Source: Neorhizobium tomejilense | GTDB taxonomy: Bacteria > Pseudomonadota > Alphaproteobacteria > Rhizobiales > Rhizobiaceae | Assembly: GCA_002968845.1 (NCBI GenBank) | Contig: PVBG01000001.1 | Span: forward strand, 1-64,000 | Length of the DNA: 64,000 bases | Reading direction: 5' to 3' | In this document: piece by piece, positions 1 to 10,091 of the stretch | Numbering within the stretch: the first letter of the stretch is position 1 | How the letters are laid out: every line of letters begins with the position of its first letter | Program-made: the position numbers and the translations under genes | The notes under the pieces: generated by a model | What the model was told of the DNA's origin: nothing | Database searches by the model: none | What the model saw: the letters and a program-made list of their open reading frames with translations, nothing else

Positions 1-757
1 GATCATCCTCTGGGGTGGGGCCGTTTTCCCGACGGTAACCCTCGCAGCCCTGCTTTCCTATGCCGTCTGGCTGATGCCCAACATCCGGCCCTGGTTCGGT
101 GCGGATGTGGGCGTAGGCCGTGTCGAGGTGACAGGCGAGCAGTTCTGGTGGCGGGTGCGCTATCACGACGAGGGCGGCGCAGTCGCCTTCGAAACGGCCA
201 ATGAGGTGCGCGTACCGATCGGAGAGCGCGTCGTCTTTTTGCTGAATTCGCCCGACGTCATCCATTCCTTCTGGATACCCGTGCTCGGCGGCAAGATGGA
301 CATGATACCCGGTCGCGAGAACCGCCTGACGCTGCAGGCGGAAAAGCCCGGTACCTATCGGGGCGTCTGCGCCGAGTTCTGCGGCGCCAGTCACGCGCTG
401 ATGGCTTTCACCGTCCATGCGATGGAACCGGAGGCATACGAGGCCTGGGTCGCTGCGCGTCGCCAAGCGTCCGGCGGACAGGATAAAGAGGGGTTGGCGC
501 TCTTCCTTCGCCACGGTTGTGCCGCCTGCCATACCATTTCCGGCACGGAGGCGAGGGGGACGATCGGTCCCGATCTGACCGCTTTCGGCGAGCGCAGTTC
601 CGTGGGGGCGGGGACGCTTCCCAATGGAGAGCAGCAAGTCGCCCGCTTCATACGCGATCCCGGCCAGGTCAAGCCGGAGGCGCACATGCCGCACTTCTCC
701 ATGCTGGAAGAGGCGGAGATCGACCGGATAGCTGCCTACCTGAAAGGGCTCAGATGA
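1..757 (+). CDS. coxB: Cytochrome c oxidase subunit II with fused C-terminal cytochrome c (caa3 type), 5' end cut off
   Basis: Receives electrons at the CuA site and passes them to subunit I in the inner membrane. The reading frame is already open at base 2 and encodes the end of a transmembrane helix, so the true start lies outside the window. The CuA ligands are visible: a His after SPDVI and the C-A-E-F-C-G-A-S-H-A-L-M block. A single c-type heme site (CAACH, with a Met in AHMPHF as likely axial ligand) follows in the last 80 residues, which is the caa3 arrangement. It overlaps the next gene by 4 bases (ATGA), so the operon is translationally coupled. Confidence 0.93.
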   Translation, partial: IILWGGAVFPTVTLAALLSYAVWLMPNIRPWFGADVGVGRVEVTGEQFWWRVRYHDEGGAVAFETANEVRVPIGERVVFLLNSPDVIHSFWIPVLGGKMDMIPGRENRLTLQAEKPGTYRGVCAEFCGASHALMAFTVHAMEPEAYEAWVAARRQASGGQDKEGLALFLRHGCAACHTISGTEARGTIGPDLTAFGERSSVGAGTLPNGEQQVARFIRDPGQVKPEAHMPHFSMLEEAEIDRIAAYLKGLR

Positions 758-3270
758 CCAAGGAGCTCGGCAATTTTTCGCCGGAAGAGCGGGCGGCGCA
801 GGAGGAACGGCTCCGCAAGGTATGGGAGACGCCGAAAGGCATCCGCTACTGGACGTCCGTCAACAACAGCGAGATCGGGCTGTGGTATGGCGTCACCGCC
901 TTTGCCTTCATGCTGTTCGCCGGCCTGCTCGGGCTCTTGATGCGCCTGCAACTGGCGGTGCCGCAGAACGACTTCATCTCCGCCGAACTCTTCAACCAGG
1001 CCTTCACGCTGCATGGCACGGTGATGATGTTCCTGTTCGCGGTGCCGATCTTCGAAGCCGTTGCGATCTTCCTGCTGCCGTCGATGCTGGGTGCCCGGGA
1101 GCTGCCTTTCCCGCGGCTGTCCGCCTTCGGCTTCTGGAGTTTTTTGATCGGTGGCGTCTTCGTCTGCGGGTCGATCTTCTTCAACGCCGCGCCGAACGCC
1201 GGCTGGTTCATGTATCCGCCGCTGGCGACCGACGACGAATATGCCGGCATCGGTGCGGACATATGGCTGCTCGGCCTGTCCTTCATCGAGGTGGCGTCGA
1301 TCGCCGCCGCCGTCGAGATCATCGTGGGCATCATGAAGTGCCGGGCGCCCGGCATGCGCGTCAACCTGATGCCGATGTTCGCCTGGTACCTGCTGATCGT
1401 CGCGGGCATGATCCTGTTCGCCTTTCCGCCGCTGATTGCCGGCGACATCCTGTTCGAGATGGAGCGGATGTTCGACTGGCCGTTCTTCGACGCGAGGCGG
1501 GGCGGCGATCCGCTGCTTTGGCAGCACCTGTTCTGGATCTTCGGCCACCCGGAAGTCTACATCATCTTCCTGCCCGCGATCGCGCTGATGGCGATGATCG
1601 TGCCGACGTTTTCGCAGCGACCGATCGTCGGTTATTCCTGGATCGTGCTGGCCGCCGTCGGTACGGGTTTCCTGAGCTTCGGGCTCTGGGTGCACCACAT
1701 GTTCGCGACCGGCCTGCCGCAGATCTCGCTCGCCTTCTTTTCGGCGGCGTCGGAGGCGGTGGCGATTCCGACCGGGGTGCAGATCTTCGTGTTCATCGCC
1801 ACCATGCTCGCCGGCCGGGTGATCTTTTCGGTACCGATGCTGTTCGGGGCAGGCGGGCTGATCATCTTCGTGATCGGTGGGTTGACGGGCGTCATGGTGG
1901 CGCTCGTACCGTTCGACTGGCAGGCGCATGATACCTATTTCGTCGTCGCGCACCTGCACTACGTGCTGATCGGCGGCATGCTGTTTCCGGTCGTCGCGGG
2001 CATCTATTACTACTTTCCGTTCGTGACGGGTAAGAAGCTCAGCGATGCCTGGGGCAGGGCCGCTTTCTGGCTGATGTTTGCCGGTTTCAACACCGCCTTC
2101 TTCCCCATGCACTTCTCCGGCCTGCGCGGGATGCCGCGACGGGTCTTCACCTATCCGGAAGATATCGGCTGGGACTGGTTCAACCTCATCTCGACCATCG
2201 GTGCCTTCGTCTTCGCCGCCGGTGTCGCGACCTTCGTCATCGACATCTTTCGCCCGAAACAGCAACCGGCAGAGCGCGATCTCAACCCCTGGAATTCCGG
2301 GACGCTCGAATGGACCAACGATCCGGCGGAAACCTGGGGCATGCGCTCGGTACCGATCATCACCAGCCGCTATCCGCTCTGGGACCAGCCGAACCTGCAA
2401 GCGGATATCGAGGCCGGGCGCTTCTATCTGCCGGACGCCAAATCCGGCAAGCGCGAGACGCTGGTGACCTCCGTATTGGACGCGAAACCGATCCAGTGCT
2501 TGCGGGTCGGCGGCGTTTCCTACGTGACGATCATCGCGGCGATCGCGCTCGGCGGCGTGTTCATCGCGCTGACCTTCAAATTGTGGATCACCACGATCGT
2601 CTTCGCGATCATCACCTTCATAGCCGTCATCCACTGGCTCTGGAACGGAACAGCGCCGATCCCGGAGGCACCGGAGATCGATGTCGGGCTAGGCGAGACG
2701 CTGCCGATCTATGTCTCCGGCCCGGCGTCGGTCGGCTGGTGGGCGATGTTCATCACCATGGTCGGCGACGGCACGGCGTTCGCGAGCCTGATCTTCGGCT
2801 ATTTCTTCTACTGGACCATCCATGACGACTTCACCACGATCGCCAATGGACCCGGCGTCCTCTGGCCGATGGCGGCGCTGGTGCTCTACGTCATCGCCTG
2901 GGTGCTGACGCTGCTGGCGCGCGAACTTAACGAGAAGGGCCCATCGGGTGCGCGGCTGGCGCTCATCGCCGCCTTCGCCGTTTCGATCGCGGCCTCGCTT
3001 GCAGGCCTTGCCGGTCCCTATCTGCACGGCATGGACCCGACCTCGCATGTCTATCCGGCCATCGTCTGGATCGTCGCAATCTGGACAGTGACGCATGGCA
3101 TGGTCGGCGCGATCATGCAGGGCTATTGTCTCGCGCGCAGCATCGCCGGCCGGATGACCGCGGAATACGATCAGGATATCCGCAACGTCGCGCTCTACTG
3201 GCACTTCATGGCCTTTACCGCCGTCGTCACCTTCGCGGTCCTCGGCCTGTTTCCTTTGGTGAACACATGA
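754..3270 (+). CDS. coxA: Cytochrome c oxidase subunit I + III fusion
   Basis: Catalytic subunit of the heme-copper oxidase, reducing O2 to water in the inner membrane; 838 aa because subunit III (about residues 620-838) is fused behind subunit I. Heme and copper ligands are all present: His in FTLHGTVMMF, GHPEVY (with the cross-linked Tyr and the internal Glu), HHMF, and the two His of VVAHLHY. Several proton-channel residues differ from A1-type oxidases: the D-channel Asp is Glu (GARELPFPR), the two D-channel Asn are Ile and Ser, and the K-channel Lys is Gln (PTGVQIF). The start at 754 overlaps the coxB stop; an in-frame upstream ATG would lie inside coxB. Confidence 0.93.
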   Translation: MTKELGNFSPEERAAQEERLRKVWETPKGIRYWTSVNNSEIGLWYGVTAFAFMLFAGLLGLLMRLQLAVPQNDFISAELFNQAFTLHGTVMMFLFAVPIFEAVAIFLLPSMLGARELPFPRLSAFGFWSFLIGGVFVCGSIFFNAAPNAGWFMYPPLATDDEYAGIGADIWLLGLSFIEVASIAAAVEIIVGIMKCRAPGMRVNLMPMFAWYLLIVAGMILFAFPPLIAGDILFEMERMFDWPFFDARRGGDPLLWQHLFWIFGHPEVYIIFLPAIALMAMIVPTFSQRPIVGYSWIVLAAVGTGFLSFGLWVHHMFATGLPQISLAFFSAASEAVAIPTGVQIFVFIATMLAGRVIFSVPMLFGAGGLIIFVIGGLTGVMVALVPFDWQAHDTYFVVAHLHYVLIGGMLFPVVAGIYYYFPFVTGKKLSDAWGRAAFWLMFAGFNTAFFPMHFSGLRGMPRRVFTYPEDIGWDWFNLISTIGAFVFAAGVATFVIDIFRPKQQPAERDLNPWNSGTLEWTNDPAETWGMRSVPIITSRYPLWDQPNLQADIEAGRFYLPDAKSGKRETLVTSVLDAKPIQCLRVGGVSYVTIIAAIALGGVFIALTFKLWITTIVFAIITFIAVIHWLWNGTAPIPEAPEIDVGLGETLPIYVSGPASVGWWAMFITMVGDGTAFASLIFGYFFYWTIHDDFTTIANGPGVLWPMAALVLYVIAWVLTLLARELNEKGPSGARLALIAAFAVSIAASLAGLAGPYLHGMDPTSHVYPAIVWIVAIWTVTHGMVGAIMQGYCLARSIAGRMTAEYDQDIRNVALYWHFMAFTAVVTFAVLGLFPLVNT

Positions 3271-3650
3271 AGAGCTTCATTCCGCGCGAGGTTGAGACCC
3301 TCTGGACCCTGTTCACCGCCCCGACCGTCTGGGCGCTGCATTTCCTTGTCTGTTACGCGACGGTGGCGGTCTTCTGCGCCAAGGGCCTCGCCTCCGAGAT
3401 ATCGTTCGATACGGTGCGGATCGGGCTCGGCGTGGTGACGGCGCTGGCGCTGGCGATGATCGTGCTGTCGGCCTGGCTTGCCTGGCGGCAATGGGGTTTC
3501 GGCTCGGACGATCCGCCGCACGACGAGGCTACCCGCAACGCCCGGACCTTGTTCCAGGGATTTGCGACGCTGCTGCTGTCAGGCCTCAGCTTTGCCGCCG
3601 TCCTCTATATGGCCATTCCGATGATCTTCATCGCGGGGTGCCCGCCATGA
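3267..3650 (+). CDS. Small membrane protein of the caa3 oxidase operon
   Basis: A 127-aa protein of unknown function with three likely membrane helices (about residues 20-40, 52-72 and 100-122) and short charged N and C termini. It overlaps coxA by 4 bases at its start and ctaG by 4 bases at its end, so it is translated as part of the oxidase operon. I do not recognise a named domain. Its place between the fused subunit I/III and CtaG suggests a small accessory or subunit IV-like role, which is inference from position only. Confidence 0.8.
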   Translation: MKSFIPREVETLWTLFTAPTVWALHFLVCYATVAVFCAKGLASEISFDTVRIGLGVVTALALAMIVLSAWLAWRQWGFGSDDPPHDEATRNARTLFQGFATLLLSGLSFAAVLYMAIPMIFIAGCPP

Positions 3651-4270
3651 GGAGGACGGCGCTGATCACCGGCCTTGTTCTGCTGTTCGTCCTGTGGACC
3701 GTCCTCCCGCTTGCCGACCGGGCGTCCTTCACGGTGCACATGATCGCCCATATGGGCGTCGTGGCGGGTGCCGCGCCGTTGATTGCGATCGGCCTTTCCG
3801 GAACGCGCTTCGACCTTTTGTCCAATCTGCCCCGGCTTACGCCGCTCACCGCTTCGTTGATCGAATTATTCGCAGTGTGGATCTGGCATATTCCCGTCCT
3901 CCGGGCTCTGTCCGAAACCTGGTCTCTCATTGCGGTGCTGGAGCAGCTCATCTTTCTCGGCGCAGGTCTCGCTCTCTGGCTCTCCTGTCTCGGCGGAGCC
4001 GCGACGGGCCGGGAGGAGCGGCGGCTGACCGGCACATTCGGTCTGCTCTTTACCTCCATGCACATGACGCTGCTGGGCGCGCTGTTGGCGCTTTCGCCGC
4101 GTTCGCTTTACGGCGATGGCGAAGTGAGTTGCCTCGGCGTGACCTTGTCCGCCGCGGTGGACCAGCAGGCCGGCGGCGTTGTCATGCTTTTGGTGGGCGC
4201 CGCAGTCTATTTGGCCGGTGGCGTGGCGCTGTTGGCCCGCACGCTGAACGCGCCGCTGCCGGATCGGTGA
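3647..4270 (+). CDS. ctaG: caa3-type oxidase assembly factor CtaG
   Basis: Multi-helix membrane protein of the caa3_CtaG family, needed in known systems for assembly of caa3 oxidases, probably in copper delivery. The 207-aa product shows family signatures: HMIAHM near residue 32, WIWHIP near 79, the SMHMTLLGALL helix near 143 and DQQAGG near 175; the His and Met residues are candidate metal ligands. The start is fixed by the ATGA overlap with the preceding gene. It closes the oxidase operon. It is unrelated to the Cox11-type protein that shares the CtaG name. Confidence 0.88.
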   Translation: MRRTALITGLVLLFVLWTVLPLADRASFTVHMIAHMGVVAGAAPLIAIGLSGTRFDLLSNLPRLTPLTASLIELFAVWIWHIPVLRALSETWSLIAVLEQLIFLGAGLALWLSCLGGAATGREERRLTGTFGLLFTSMHMTLLGALLALSPRSLYGDGEVSCLGVTLSAAVDQQAGGVVMLLVGAAVYLAGGVALLARTLNAPLPDR

Positions 4271-4462
4271 GTCGGGGCGTTAGAGATGACGTCCTCCCGC
4301 TCTGTCGAGCCGCCGTCGTCGTGCGTTGAGGGGGAGAGGACAGCCGGCGGTTGACATCGCCATGGGAATGACGCTGATCGGTGCGATCTCCCCAGCTATT
4401 TGGCGCGACCCTGGCCCTCCGGCCGAAGTTGGCGTTGCAAGTTTCAGGCTCCGGCCTATTTG

Positions 4463-6550
4463 ATGGAACGTGAACAACAGATATCGGAGTGTCAGTTGAA
4501 TCAAACCCGGCCAGTGCTCCTTCTCGTCACTGCGTCGCTGATCCCGCTCATCATTCTCGCCGCCGTGATGGGCAGGTTCTTCATTCAGGAGCAGCAGGAC
4601 GCGCTCGACGCCGACATTCGCAGCAAAGCGACCATCATGGCCGCGACGCTTCAGCGGGAGCTTAAAAGCCAGATCCAACTTCTGTCCGTCGTTGCGGATT
4701 CGCCCCGGCTCGATCCGCCGATTCCGCGCGCCGCCTTCGCCGAGACCGCACGGCGCCTGCGCGAAAGGGTGCCTGAATGGGAGCAGATACGGATATCGGA
4801 CGAGAACGGTGAGGTCGTACTGTCCTCACCGCCGCTCGACGGTTCGGCTGAGAGACAGGTCGTGGACGTGGAGAGCCACCGGACCCTGGTTCGCACGGGC
4901 GCCGCCGTGATCGGCAATGTTTCAATCGGGCCTCGCGGGCAGGCGGCCTTCGCCGTGAGAGTTCCGATCGAGAGGAATGACAAGCTGCGAGCCATTCTGT
5001 CGGTCGTCATCCGCCCGACGATCGTGACAAACCTCCTCTACGCCAATGGGCTCCCGGAAAGCTGGGCGGCCTGGATCGTCGACGGTCAGGATCGCCTTGT
5101 CGCTTCGACCGGCGCTCCTGCGCTTGCCGGCAATGCGGCAAGCGAGTTCGCAAGCTTTTCCGGAACGGACTTCGGCCTGGCGACGCTCAAGAATGGGCTG
5201 GAGGTGCGGGTTGCCCAAGTTGCGCTTGGGGAAACCCCGTGGCGGGTGAGGGTGGGCCTGCCGGTTGCGGAATACGATAGGCTGGCACGCAAGGCGACGT
5301 TGCTGCTCGCGGCAGCCAGCTGTTTCACGCTGCTGCTCTCGGGTTCGGCTGCATTTCTCTTCCACCGGGAAATTCGCGCAAGGAACCGGGAACGCGAAAG
5401 CATGGCCAATTGGCAGCGCATGGATGCGCTTGGAAAGCTGACGGGCCAGGCAGCGCATGATTTCAACAACCTCCTCATGGTGTTTCAATCGGGTGTCGAG
5501 GGCATCAAGAGGAGGCGGAACGACGAGCAGCGGGTGACCCAGCTCCTTTCGCACATGAGCGAGGGAGTAACGAGGGGAAAGGCGATCACGCAACGACTGC
5601 TGTCGTTCTCGAGGCGCTCCAATCAAGGCGCCGGACATGTCGAGCTGGACATAAAACTTGCCGAATTGAGACCGCTGCTGCGACAGGCCATCGATGACAC
5701 GATCGTCATGGCCATCAATGTTCCAGGCGACATCTGGCCCGTTCACGTCGATCCCGCGGGGCTGGAAAACGCGCTGATCAATTTTCTTACCAATGCGCGC
5801 GAAGCAATGGGCAGCGGCGGTCAAGTGACGATTTCGGCAAGAAATGTGCTCGATGGCGCTGCGGAAGATCCGACGCTTCAAGGACAGTTCGTTGCCTTGA
5901 CCATCGCAGACACCGGAACAGGTGTCGCATCCGAGCATCTGGGGCGAGTGTTCGAGCCGTTTTTCTCCACGAAGAAGAATGGCGGCCCGGGCCTCGGGCT
6001 AACCCAGGTCCACAGTTTCGCCAAGGGCAGCGGCGGTGCCGTGAAGGTCGCGAGCGTGGCCGGCCATGGCAGCGCCTTCACGCTGTTTCTTCCCCGCTCA
6101 GACGAACAGCGCGTCACGCGCGAGCCCGCAAAGCCGGCGGTAAATCTTCCGGCCAGGCTTTTGATCGTGGACGATACCCCATCGTCTCTGGAATCGGTGC
6201 GCCTGGCCCTGGAAGGGCTCGTTTCGACGATCTTCGTGGCGACCAGCGGCATCGAGGCAATTGAAGTTTTGGAGCGTCACCCCGAAGTCGAGGCGGTGAT
6301 CAGCGACATCATGATGCCGGGCATGTCCGGCATCGAGCTTGCCGAGGAGATACGCCGGAAGAACTCGCGCCTGCCGGTTGTTCTGATGACCGGCTACAGC
6401 GACAAGCTGGAGGCCGGCACGGAGGTCGGCTGTCCGGTTGTGGCAAAACCGTTCAAGATCGAAGACCTGGCCGCTTCGCTGGAGGCGGCGAAAACATCGA
6501 CGGAGCAGTCGACAAACGTCGTGCGCCTGGAGATCCCGGCGAAAAACTGA
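4463..6550 (+). CDS. Membrane hybrid sensor histidine kinase with C-terminal receiver
   Basis: Two-component sensor, about 695 aa. A membrane helix (about 17-36) and a second one (about 295-315) bracket a periplasmic sensor region of about 250 residues that looks like a Cache-type domain. The HisKA H-box AAHDFNNLL puts the phospho-His near residue 332. The ATPase domain has its N box (ENALINFLTNAREAM), G1 (DTGTG) and the FEPFFSTK...GLGL lid region. The receiver domain has its acidic pair (VDD), phospho-Asp (SDIMMPG, about 615), Thr (MTGYS) and Lys (KPF). No separate response regulator lies beside it. A TTG at 4496 preceded by GGAG at 6 bases is an attractive alternative start. The stimulus is unknown. 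Confidence 0.88.
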   Translation: MEREQQISECQLNQTRPVLLLVTASLIPLIILAAVMGRFFIQEQQDALDADIRSKATIMAATLQRELKSQIQLLSVVADSPRLDPPIPRAAFAETARRLRERVPEWEQIRISDENGEVVLSSPPLDGSAERQVVDVESHRTLVRTGAAVIGNVSIGPRGQAAFAVRVPIERNDKLRAILSVVIRPTIVTNLLYANGLPESWAAWIVDGQDRLVASTGAPALAGNAASEFASFSGTDFGLATLKNGLEVRVAQVALGETPWRVRVGLPVAEYDRLARKATLLLAAASCFTLLLSGSAAFLFHREIRARNRERESMANWQRMDALGKLTGQAAHDFNNLLMVFQSGVEGIKRRRNDEQRVTQLLSHMSEGVTRGKAITQRLLSFSRRSNQGAGHVELDIKLAELRPLLRQAIDDTIVMAINVPGDIWPVHVDPAGLENALINFLTNAREAMGSGGQVTISARNVLDGAAEDPTLQGQFVALTIADTGTGVASEHLGRVFEPFFSTKKNGGPGLGLTQVHSFAKGSGGAVKVASVAGHGSAFTLFLPRSDEQRVTREPAKPAVNLPARLLIVDDTPSSLESVRLALEGLVSTIFVATSGIEAIEVLERHPEVEAVISDIMMPGMSGIELAEEIRRKNSRLPVVLMTGYSDKLEAGTEVGCPVVAKPFKIEDLAASLEAAKTSTEQSTNVVRLEIPAKN

Positions 6551-6572
6551 CGGGCGTCGACGACGCTTCAGT

Positions 6573-7478
6573 CTATCCGACCAAGCTGAGCGGCTTATGG
6601 ACCTGCGACGGAATGGGATCCAGAAGGCCGGTTAGATATCGCCCATAAGCGCTCTTCCCATATTGCCTTGCGAGGCATTCGAGTTGGTCGGCGTCGATAA
6701 AGTTCTGGCGATAGGCGATCTCCTCCGGGCAGGAAATCTTGACGCCTTGTCGGCGTTCAAGCGTCGATACGAATTCGGATGCCTCAAGGAGGCTGTCGGG
6801 CGTGCCGGTGTCGAGCCAGGCATAACCGCGTCCCATCATCTCGACATGGAGTTTCCCGCGATCGAGATAAGCCCTGTTGACATCGGTGATCTCCAGTTCG
6901 CCTCGGGCAGACGGCCTCAGGTTGGCCGCGATATCGATGACGTCCTTGTCATAGAAATAGAGCCCCGTGACGGCCCAGCTGGAGCGGGGGTGTTCCGGTT
7001 TCTCTTCGATCGAAGCTGCCTTCATTTGGCTGTCGAACTCGACCACGCCGTAACGCTGCGGGTCGTTGACGTGGTAGGCAAAGACCGTGGCGCCGCTTTC
7101 GCGCGCCATGGCGCTTTTGAAGAGGTCGGTGATGCCATGGCCGAAGAAGATGTTGTCGCCGAGGACCAGACAGGACGAATTGGAGCCGATGAAATCGGCC
7201 CCGATAATATAGGCCTGCGCCAGACCGTCAGGAGAGGGCTGTTCGGCGTAGGATAACGAGAGGCCCCATTTGGAACCGTCGCCCAGCAACTGCTGGAAAT
7301 TCGGCATGTCCTTTGGTGTCGATATGATCAGGATGTCGCGGATCCCCGCAAGCATCAGCGTCGACAGCGGATAATAGATCATCGGCTTGTCATAGATCGG
7401 CATGAGCTGTTTCGACAGCACCTGCGTCATCGGGTGCAGTCGCGTGCCGCTGCCGCCGGCGAGAATAATCCCCTTCAT
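6573..7478 (-). CDS. rfbA: Glucose-1-phosphate thymidylyltransferase
   Basis: First step of dTDP-L-rhamnose synthesis: dTTP + glucose-1-phosphate gives dTDP-glucose. The 301-aa length is normal for RmlA. The nucleotide-binding signature [11 protein letters not shown] lies at residues 9-19, followed by [16 protein letters not shown]; the [20 protein letters not shown] block is typical of the sugar-phosphate pocket. The start at 7478 has a strong GGGAGGTG ribosome binding site; the longer open frame upstream belongs to the rfbD end. It is the last gene of the rfbC-rfbB-rfbD-rfbA operon, 4 bases after rfbD. Confidence 0.96.
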   Translation of the reverse strand: MKGIILAGGSGTRLHPMTQVLSKQLMPIYDKPMIYYPLSTLMLAGIRDILIISTPKDMPNFQQLLGDGSKWGLSLSYAEQPSPDGLAQAYIIGADFIGSNSSCLVLGDNIFFGHGITDLFKSAMARESGATVFAYHVNDPQRYGVVEFDSQMKAASIEEKPEHPRSSWAVTGLYFYDKDVIDIAANLRPSARGELEITDVNRAYLDRGKLHVEMMGRGYAWLDTGTPDSLLEASEFVSTLERRQGVKISCPEEIAYRQNFIDADQLECLARQYGKSAYGRYLTGLLDPIPSQVHKPLSLVG

Positions 7479-7482
7479 CCAT

Positions 7483-8412
7483 TCACCTCCCGTATTCTCT
7501 GTTTTCAAGGTCAACCGGCTGCAGAACACGCCTGACGACGTTTGCCGCCGAACTCCGCCAATCGGGCATGACGATGCCGTGGCGCCTGTACAATTTCGAG
7601 CAGTCCAGTTGTGAATTGGCCGGTCGCCGAGCCGGCGTCGGATAGGCGCTGGTGGGGATGCGGACGACCCTTGCCGAGGGCCCGCCATTCGCGCCGGAAA
7701 TTCTGAAGATCTCGTCCGCGAAGTCCGCCCAGCTGGCCGCGCCCGTTCCCGCCATATGAAAGACGCCGCGCAAGGCGGGGTTGTTCGAAGCCAGCAGGTT
7801 CTGCCCGACCACCATGATGGCTTCGGCGATATCGATTGCCGAAGTCGGGTTGCCGATCTGATCGTCGACGACCTGCACCTCTTCCCTTGCCTCAGCGGCC
7901 TTCAGCATCGTGCGCAGGAAGTTCCGGCTGAACGGGCTGTAGATCCAGGCGGTGCGAAGGATGGCATGATCTTCGGTTGCTGCGGCGACGTTCCGCTCAC
8001 CCACCAATTTGTCGCGGCCATAGACGCCAAGCGGTGCGACCGGATCGGATTCGACATAAGGAGAAAGCTTGCTGCCGTCGAAGACGTAGTCTGTGGACAG
8101 ATGAACGATCGGGACCTGCAGCGTTTTCGCGACCCGCGCCAGTTCCGCCGGGCCTGCAGCGTTGACGGCAAAAGCCGTTGCCCTGTCAATTTCGGCCTGA
8201 TCGACACCTGTGAAGGCAGCCGCGGAGACGATCAGGTCGGGACGGGCGGCCTCGACCGCCGCCGCGATGGTCTCCGGGCTGGCCAGATCGAGTTCCGGCC
8301 GGCCGAGCGGAATAATCTCGACCTCGTTTTGCCCGATCGCGTTTTCGATGAGGGATTGGACGACCTGTCCCTTAAGCCCGGTTACCACGTATCGCCTGGG
8401 TTCGCGCATCAT
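7483..8412 (-). CDS. rfbD: dTDP-4-dehydrorhamnose reductase
   Basis: Last step of the pathway, reducing dTDP-4-keto-L-rhamnose to dTDP-L-rhamnose with NAD(P)H. A 309-aa SDR-family protein with an N-terminal dinucleotide fold ([11 protein letters not shown]), the STDYVFDG motif, and the catalytic YGRDKLVGE (Tyr-x3-Lys). The start at 8412 overlaps the rfbB stop by 4 bases (ATGA); a second Met follows immediately and cannot be excluded. Rhamnose made here feeds lipopolysaccharide or exopolysaccharide, but no glycosyltransferase lies in the window. Confidence 0.96.
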   Translation of the reverse strand: MMREPRRYVVTGLKGQVVQSLIENAIGQNEVEIIPLGRPELDLASPETIAAAVEAARPDLIVSAAAFTGVDQAEIDRATAFAVNAAGPAELARVAKTLQVPIVHLSTDYVFDGSKLSPYVESDPVAPLGVYGRDKLVGERNVAAATEDHAILRTAWIYSPFSRNFLRTMLKAAEAREEVQVVDDQIGNPTSAIDIAEAIMVVGQNLLASNNPALRGVFHMAGTGAASWADFADEIFRISGANGGPSARVVRIPTSAYPTPARRPANSQLDCSKLYRRHGIVMPDWRSSAANVVRRVLQPVDLENREYGR

Positions 8413-9467
8413 CCGGCCCCGGCCTTGAGCAGCCCGAGGCGGCTGCCGTCGTACCCTTTTCGGAGCGGCGCCCACCACCATTCGCTGTCGAGATACCAGC
8501 GCACCGTCTTTTCGATGCCTGTCTCGAAGCTCTCCTTTGCCCTCCAGCCCAGTTCCGTTTCCAGCTTGGTCGCGTCGATCGCATAACGCACATCATGCCC
8601 GGGCCGGTCGGCCACGTACTGGATCAGGTTTTCGTGGGGACGTCCGATTGCCTGCAGATCGTCGAGGATCGCGCAGATCCGCTTCACGACATCGATGTTG
8701 CTGCGCTCGTTCCGGCCTCCGACATTGTAGGTTTCTCCAACCCTGCCTCGCTCGGCGATGAGATCCAGGGCCCGAGCGTGATCCTCCACATAAAGCCAGT
8801 CGCGGATGTTGGTCCCGTTTCCATAAACCGGCAGGGGCTTGCCCTCCAACGCGTTCAGGATCGTCAGCGGAATGAGTTTTTCGGGGAAATGATAAGGCCC
8901 GTAGTTGTTCGAGCAGTTGGAGACGATGACCGGCATGCCGTAGGTTCGTGCCCATGCCTTGGCGAGATGGTCCGATGCCGCCTTCGATGCCGAATAGGGC
9001 GAACTCGGATCGTAGGGCGTTGTTTCCGAGAACGCGCCCTCCGCTCCGAGGGAGCCGTAGACCTCGTCGGTCGAGACATGCAGGAAGCGGAAGCGGCTTC
9101 GGTCCCGGGGAAGAAGTGCCTGCCAATATGCGCGCGCGCATTCGAGCATGGTGAAAGAGCCGAGTATGTTGGTTTCAACGAATTGCCGCGCGCCGAGGAT
9201 GGAGCGGTCGACATGGCTTTCGGCTGCCAGATGCATCACCCGGTCCGGTCTGAACGTCGACATCGCGGAAGCAATCGCGGCGGCATCGCATATGTCGATC
9301 TTGAGAAACCGGTAGAACGGCTTGCCTTCAACCGACCTCAGCGAACTCAACGTGCCGGCATAGGTCAATTTGTCGATGTTGAGGACCTCGTATTCCTTTT
9401 CGAGCACGAGGTGGCGGATGACCGCCGATCCGATGAAACCTGCCCCACCCGTTACAAGCACGCGCAT
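8409..9467 (-). CDS. rfbB: dTDP-glucose 4,6-dehydratase
   Basis: Second step of the pathway: dTDP-glucose to dTDP-4-keto-6-deoxyglucose. The 352-aa product starts [15 protein letters not shown] (NAD-binding Gly-rich loop), carries [21 protein letters not shown] and the catalytic YSASKAASD (Tyr-x3-Lys). I chose the ATG at 9467 because it puts the Rossmann loop in its usual place; a TTG six codons upstream (9485) is possible. It is followed by rfbD with a 4-base overlap and preceded by rfbC after 27 bases. Confidence 0.96.
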   Translation of the reverse strand: MRVLVTGGAGFIGSAVIRHLVLEKEYEVLNIDKLTYAGTLSSLRSVEGKPFYRFLKIDICDAAAIASAMSTFRPDRVMHLAAESHVDRSILGARQFVETNILGSFTMLECARAYWQALLPRDRSRFRFLHVSTDEVYGSLGAEGAFSETTPYDPSSPYSASKAASDHLAKAWARTYGMPVIVSNCSNNYGPYHFPEKLIPLTILNALEGKPLPVYGNGTNIRDWLYVEDHARALDLIAERGRVGETYNVGGRNERSNIDVVKRICAILDDLQAIGRPHENLIQYVADRPGHDVRYAIDATKLETELGWRAKESFETGIEKTVRWYLDSEWWWAPLRKGYDGSRLGLLKAGAG

Positions 9468-9494
9468 GCTTTCGATTACCCCCAAAAATTCTCG

Positions 9495-10091
9495 TCACAG
9501 GCTCCGACTGCGTCTGCCGAATTCGTCGTTGACGGCATAAATAAAGTTGGATTGAAGCTCGGAGAGCCTAGGCTGCCCCCGATCCTTCTCAGAGAGGATT
9601 GCCTTGTCTGCGGCGACGGGCCATTCGATCCCAAGCTCCGGATCGTTCCAAAGCAGGCCGCGTTCGTGTTCGGCGCTGTAATAGTCAGTCACCTTGTAGG
9701 TGATGACCGTATCCGCCGTCAGCGTGCAAAACCCATGGGCGAAACCCGGCGGCAGCCAAAGCTGGAGGGCATTTTCGGCCGACAGTTCCACCGCGACGAA
9801 CTTTCCGTAGGTCGGCGATCCGATACGGATATCAACCGCCACATCCAGCAGCGCGCCGCTCGAACACGACACGAGTTTACCCTGTGAATGAGGATGGATC
9901 TGAAAGTGCAGGCCACGAACAGTTCCCGCCTCTGACGAATAAGATCGGTTATCCTGAATAAACGTGAAAGAACCGACCTCCGATTCAAAGAAGCTCTTCC
10001 GGAACGTTTCCATGAAATAGCCTCGAGGATCGCCGATTTTCTTCGACGCTAAAAGAAGTACATCTTCAATGATCGTACTCTCGAAGCGCAC
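9495..10091 (-). CDS. rfbC: dTDP-4-dehydrorhamnose 3,5-epimerase
   Basis: Epimerises the 4-keto-6-deoxy sugar at C3 and C5. The cupin-fold protein of 198 aa has the catalytic His in RGLHFQ, the PPGFAHGF strand, and the catalytic Tyr region KVTDYYSAEHERG. The start is GTG at 10091, with GAGGGA five bases upstream. First gene of the minus-strand rfbCBDA operon, so the promoter should lie in the 365-base gap to the tRNA gene. Confidence 0.95.
   Translation of the reverse strand: MRFESTIIEDVLLLASKKIGDPRGYFMETFRKSFFESEVGSFTFIQDNRSYSSEAGTVRGLHFQIHPHSQGKLVSCSSGALLDVAVDIRIGSPTYGKFVAVELSAENALQLWLPPGFAHGFCTLTADTVITYKVTDYYSAEHERGLLWNDPELGIEWPVAADKAILSEKDRGQPRLSELQSNFIYAVNDEFGRRSRSL

Noticed and set aside
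736..2634. 632-codon open frame on the minus strand
   Set aside because: Antisense shadow of the fused oxidase subunit gene; His/Asp/Arg-rich translation with no fold-like features.
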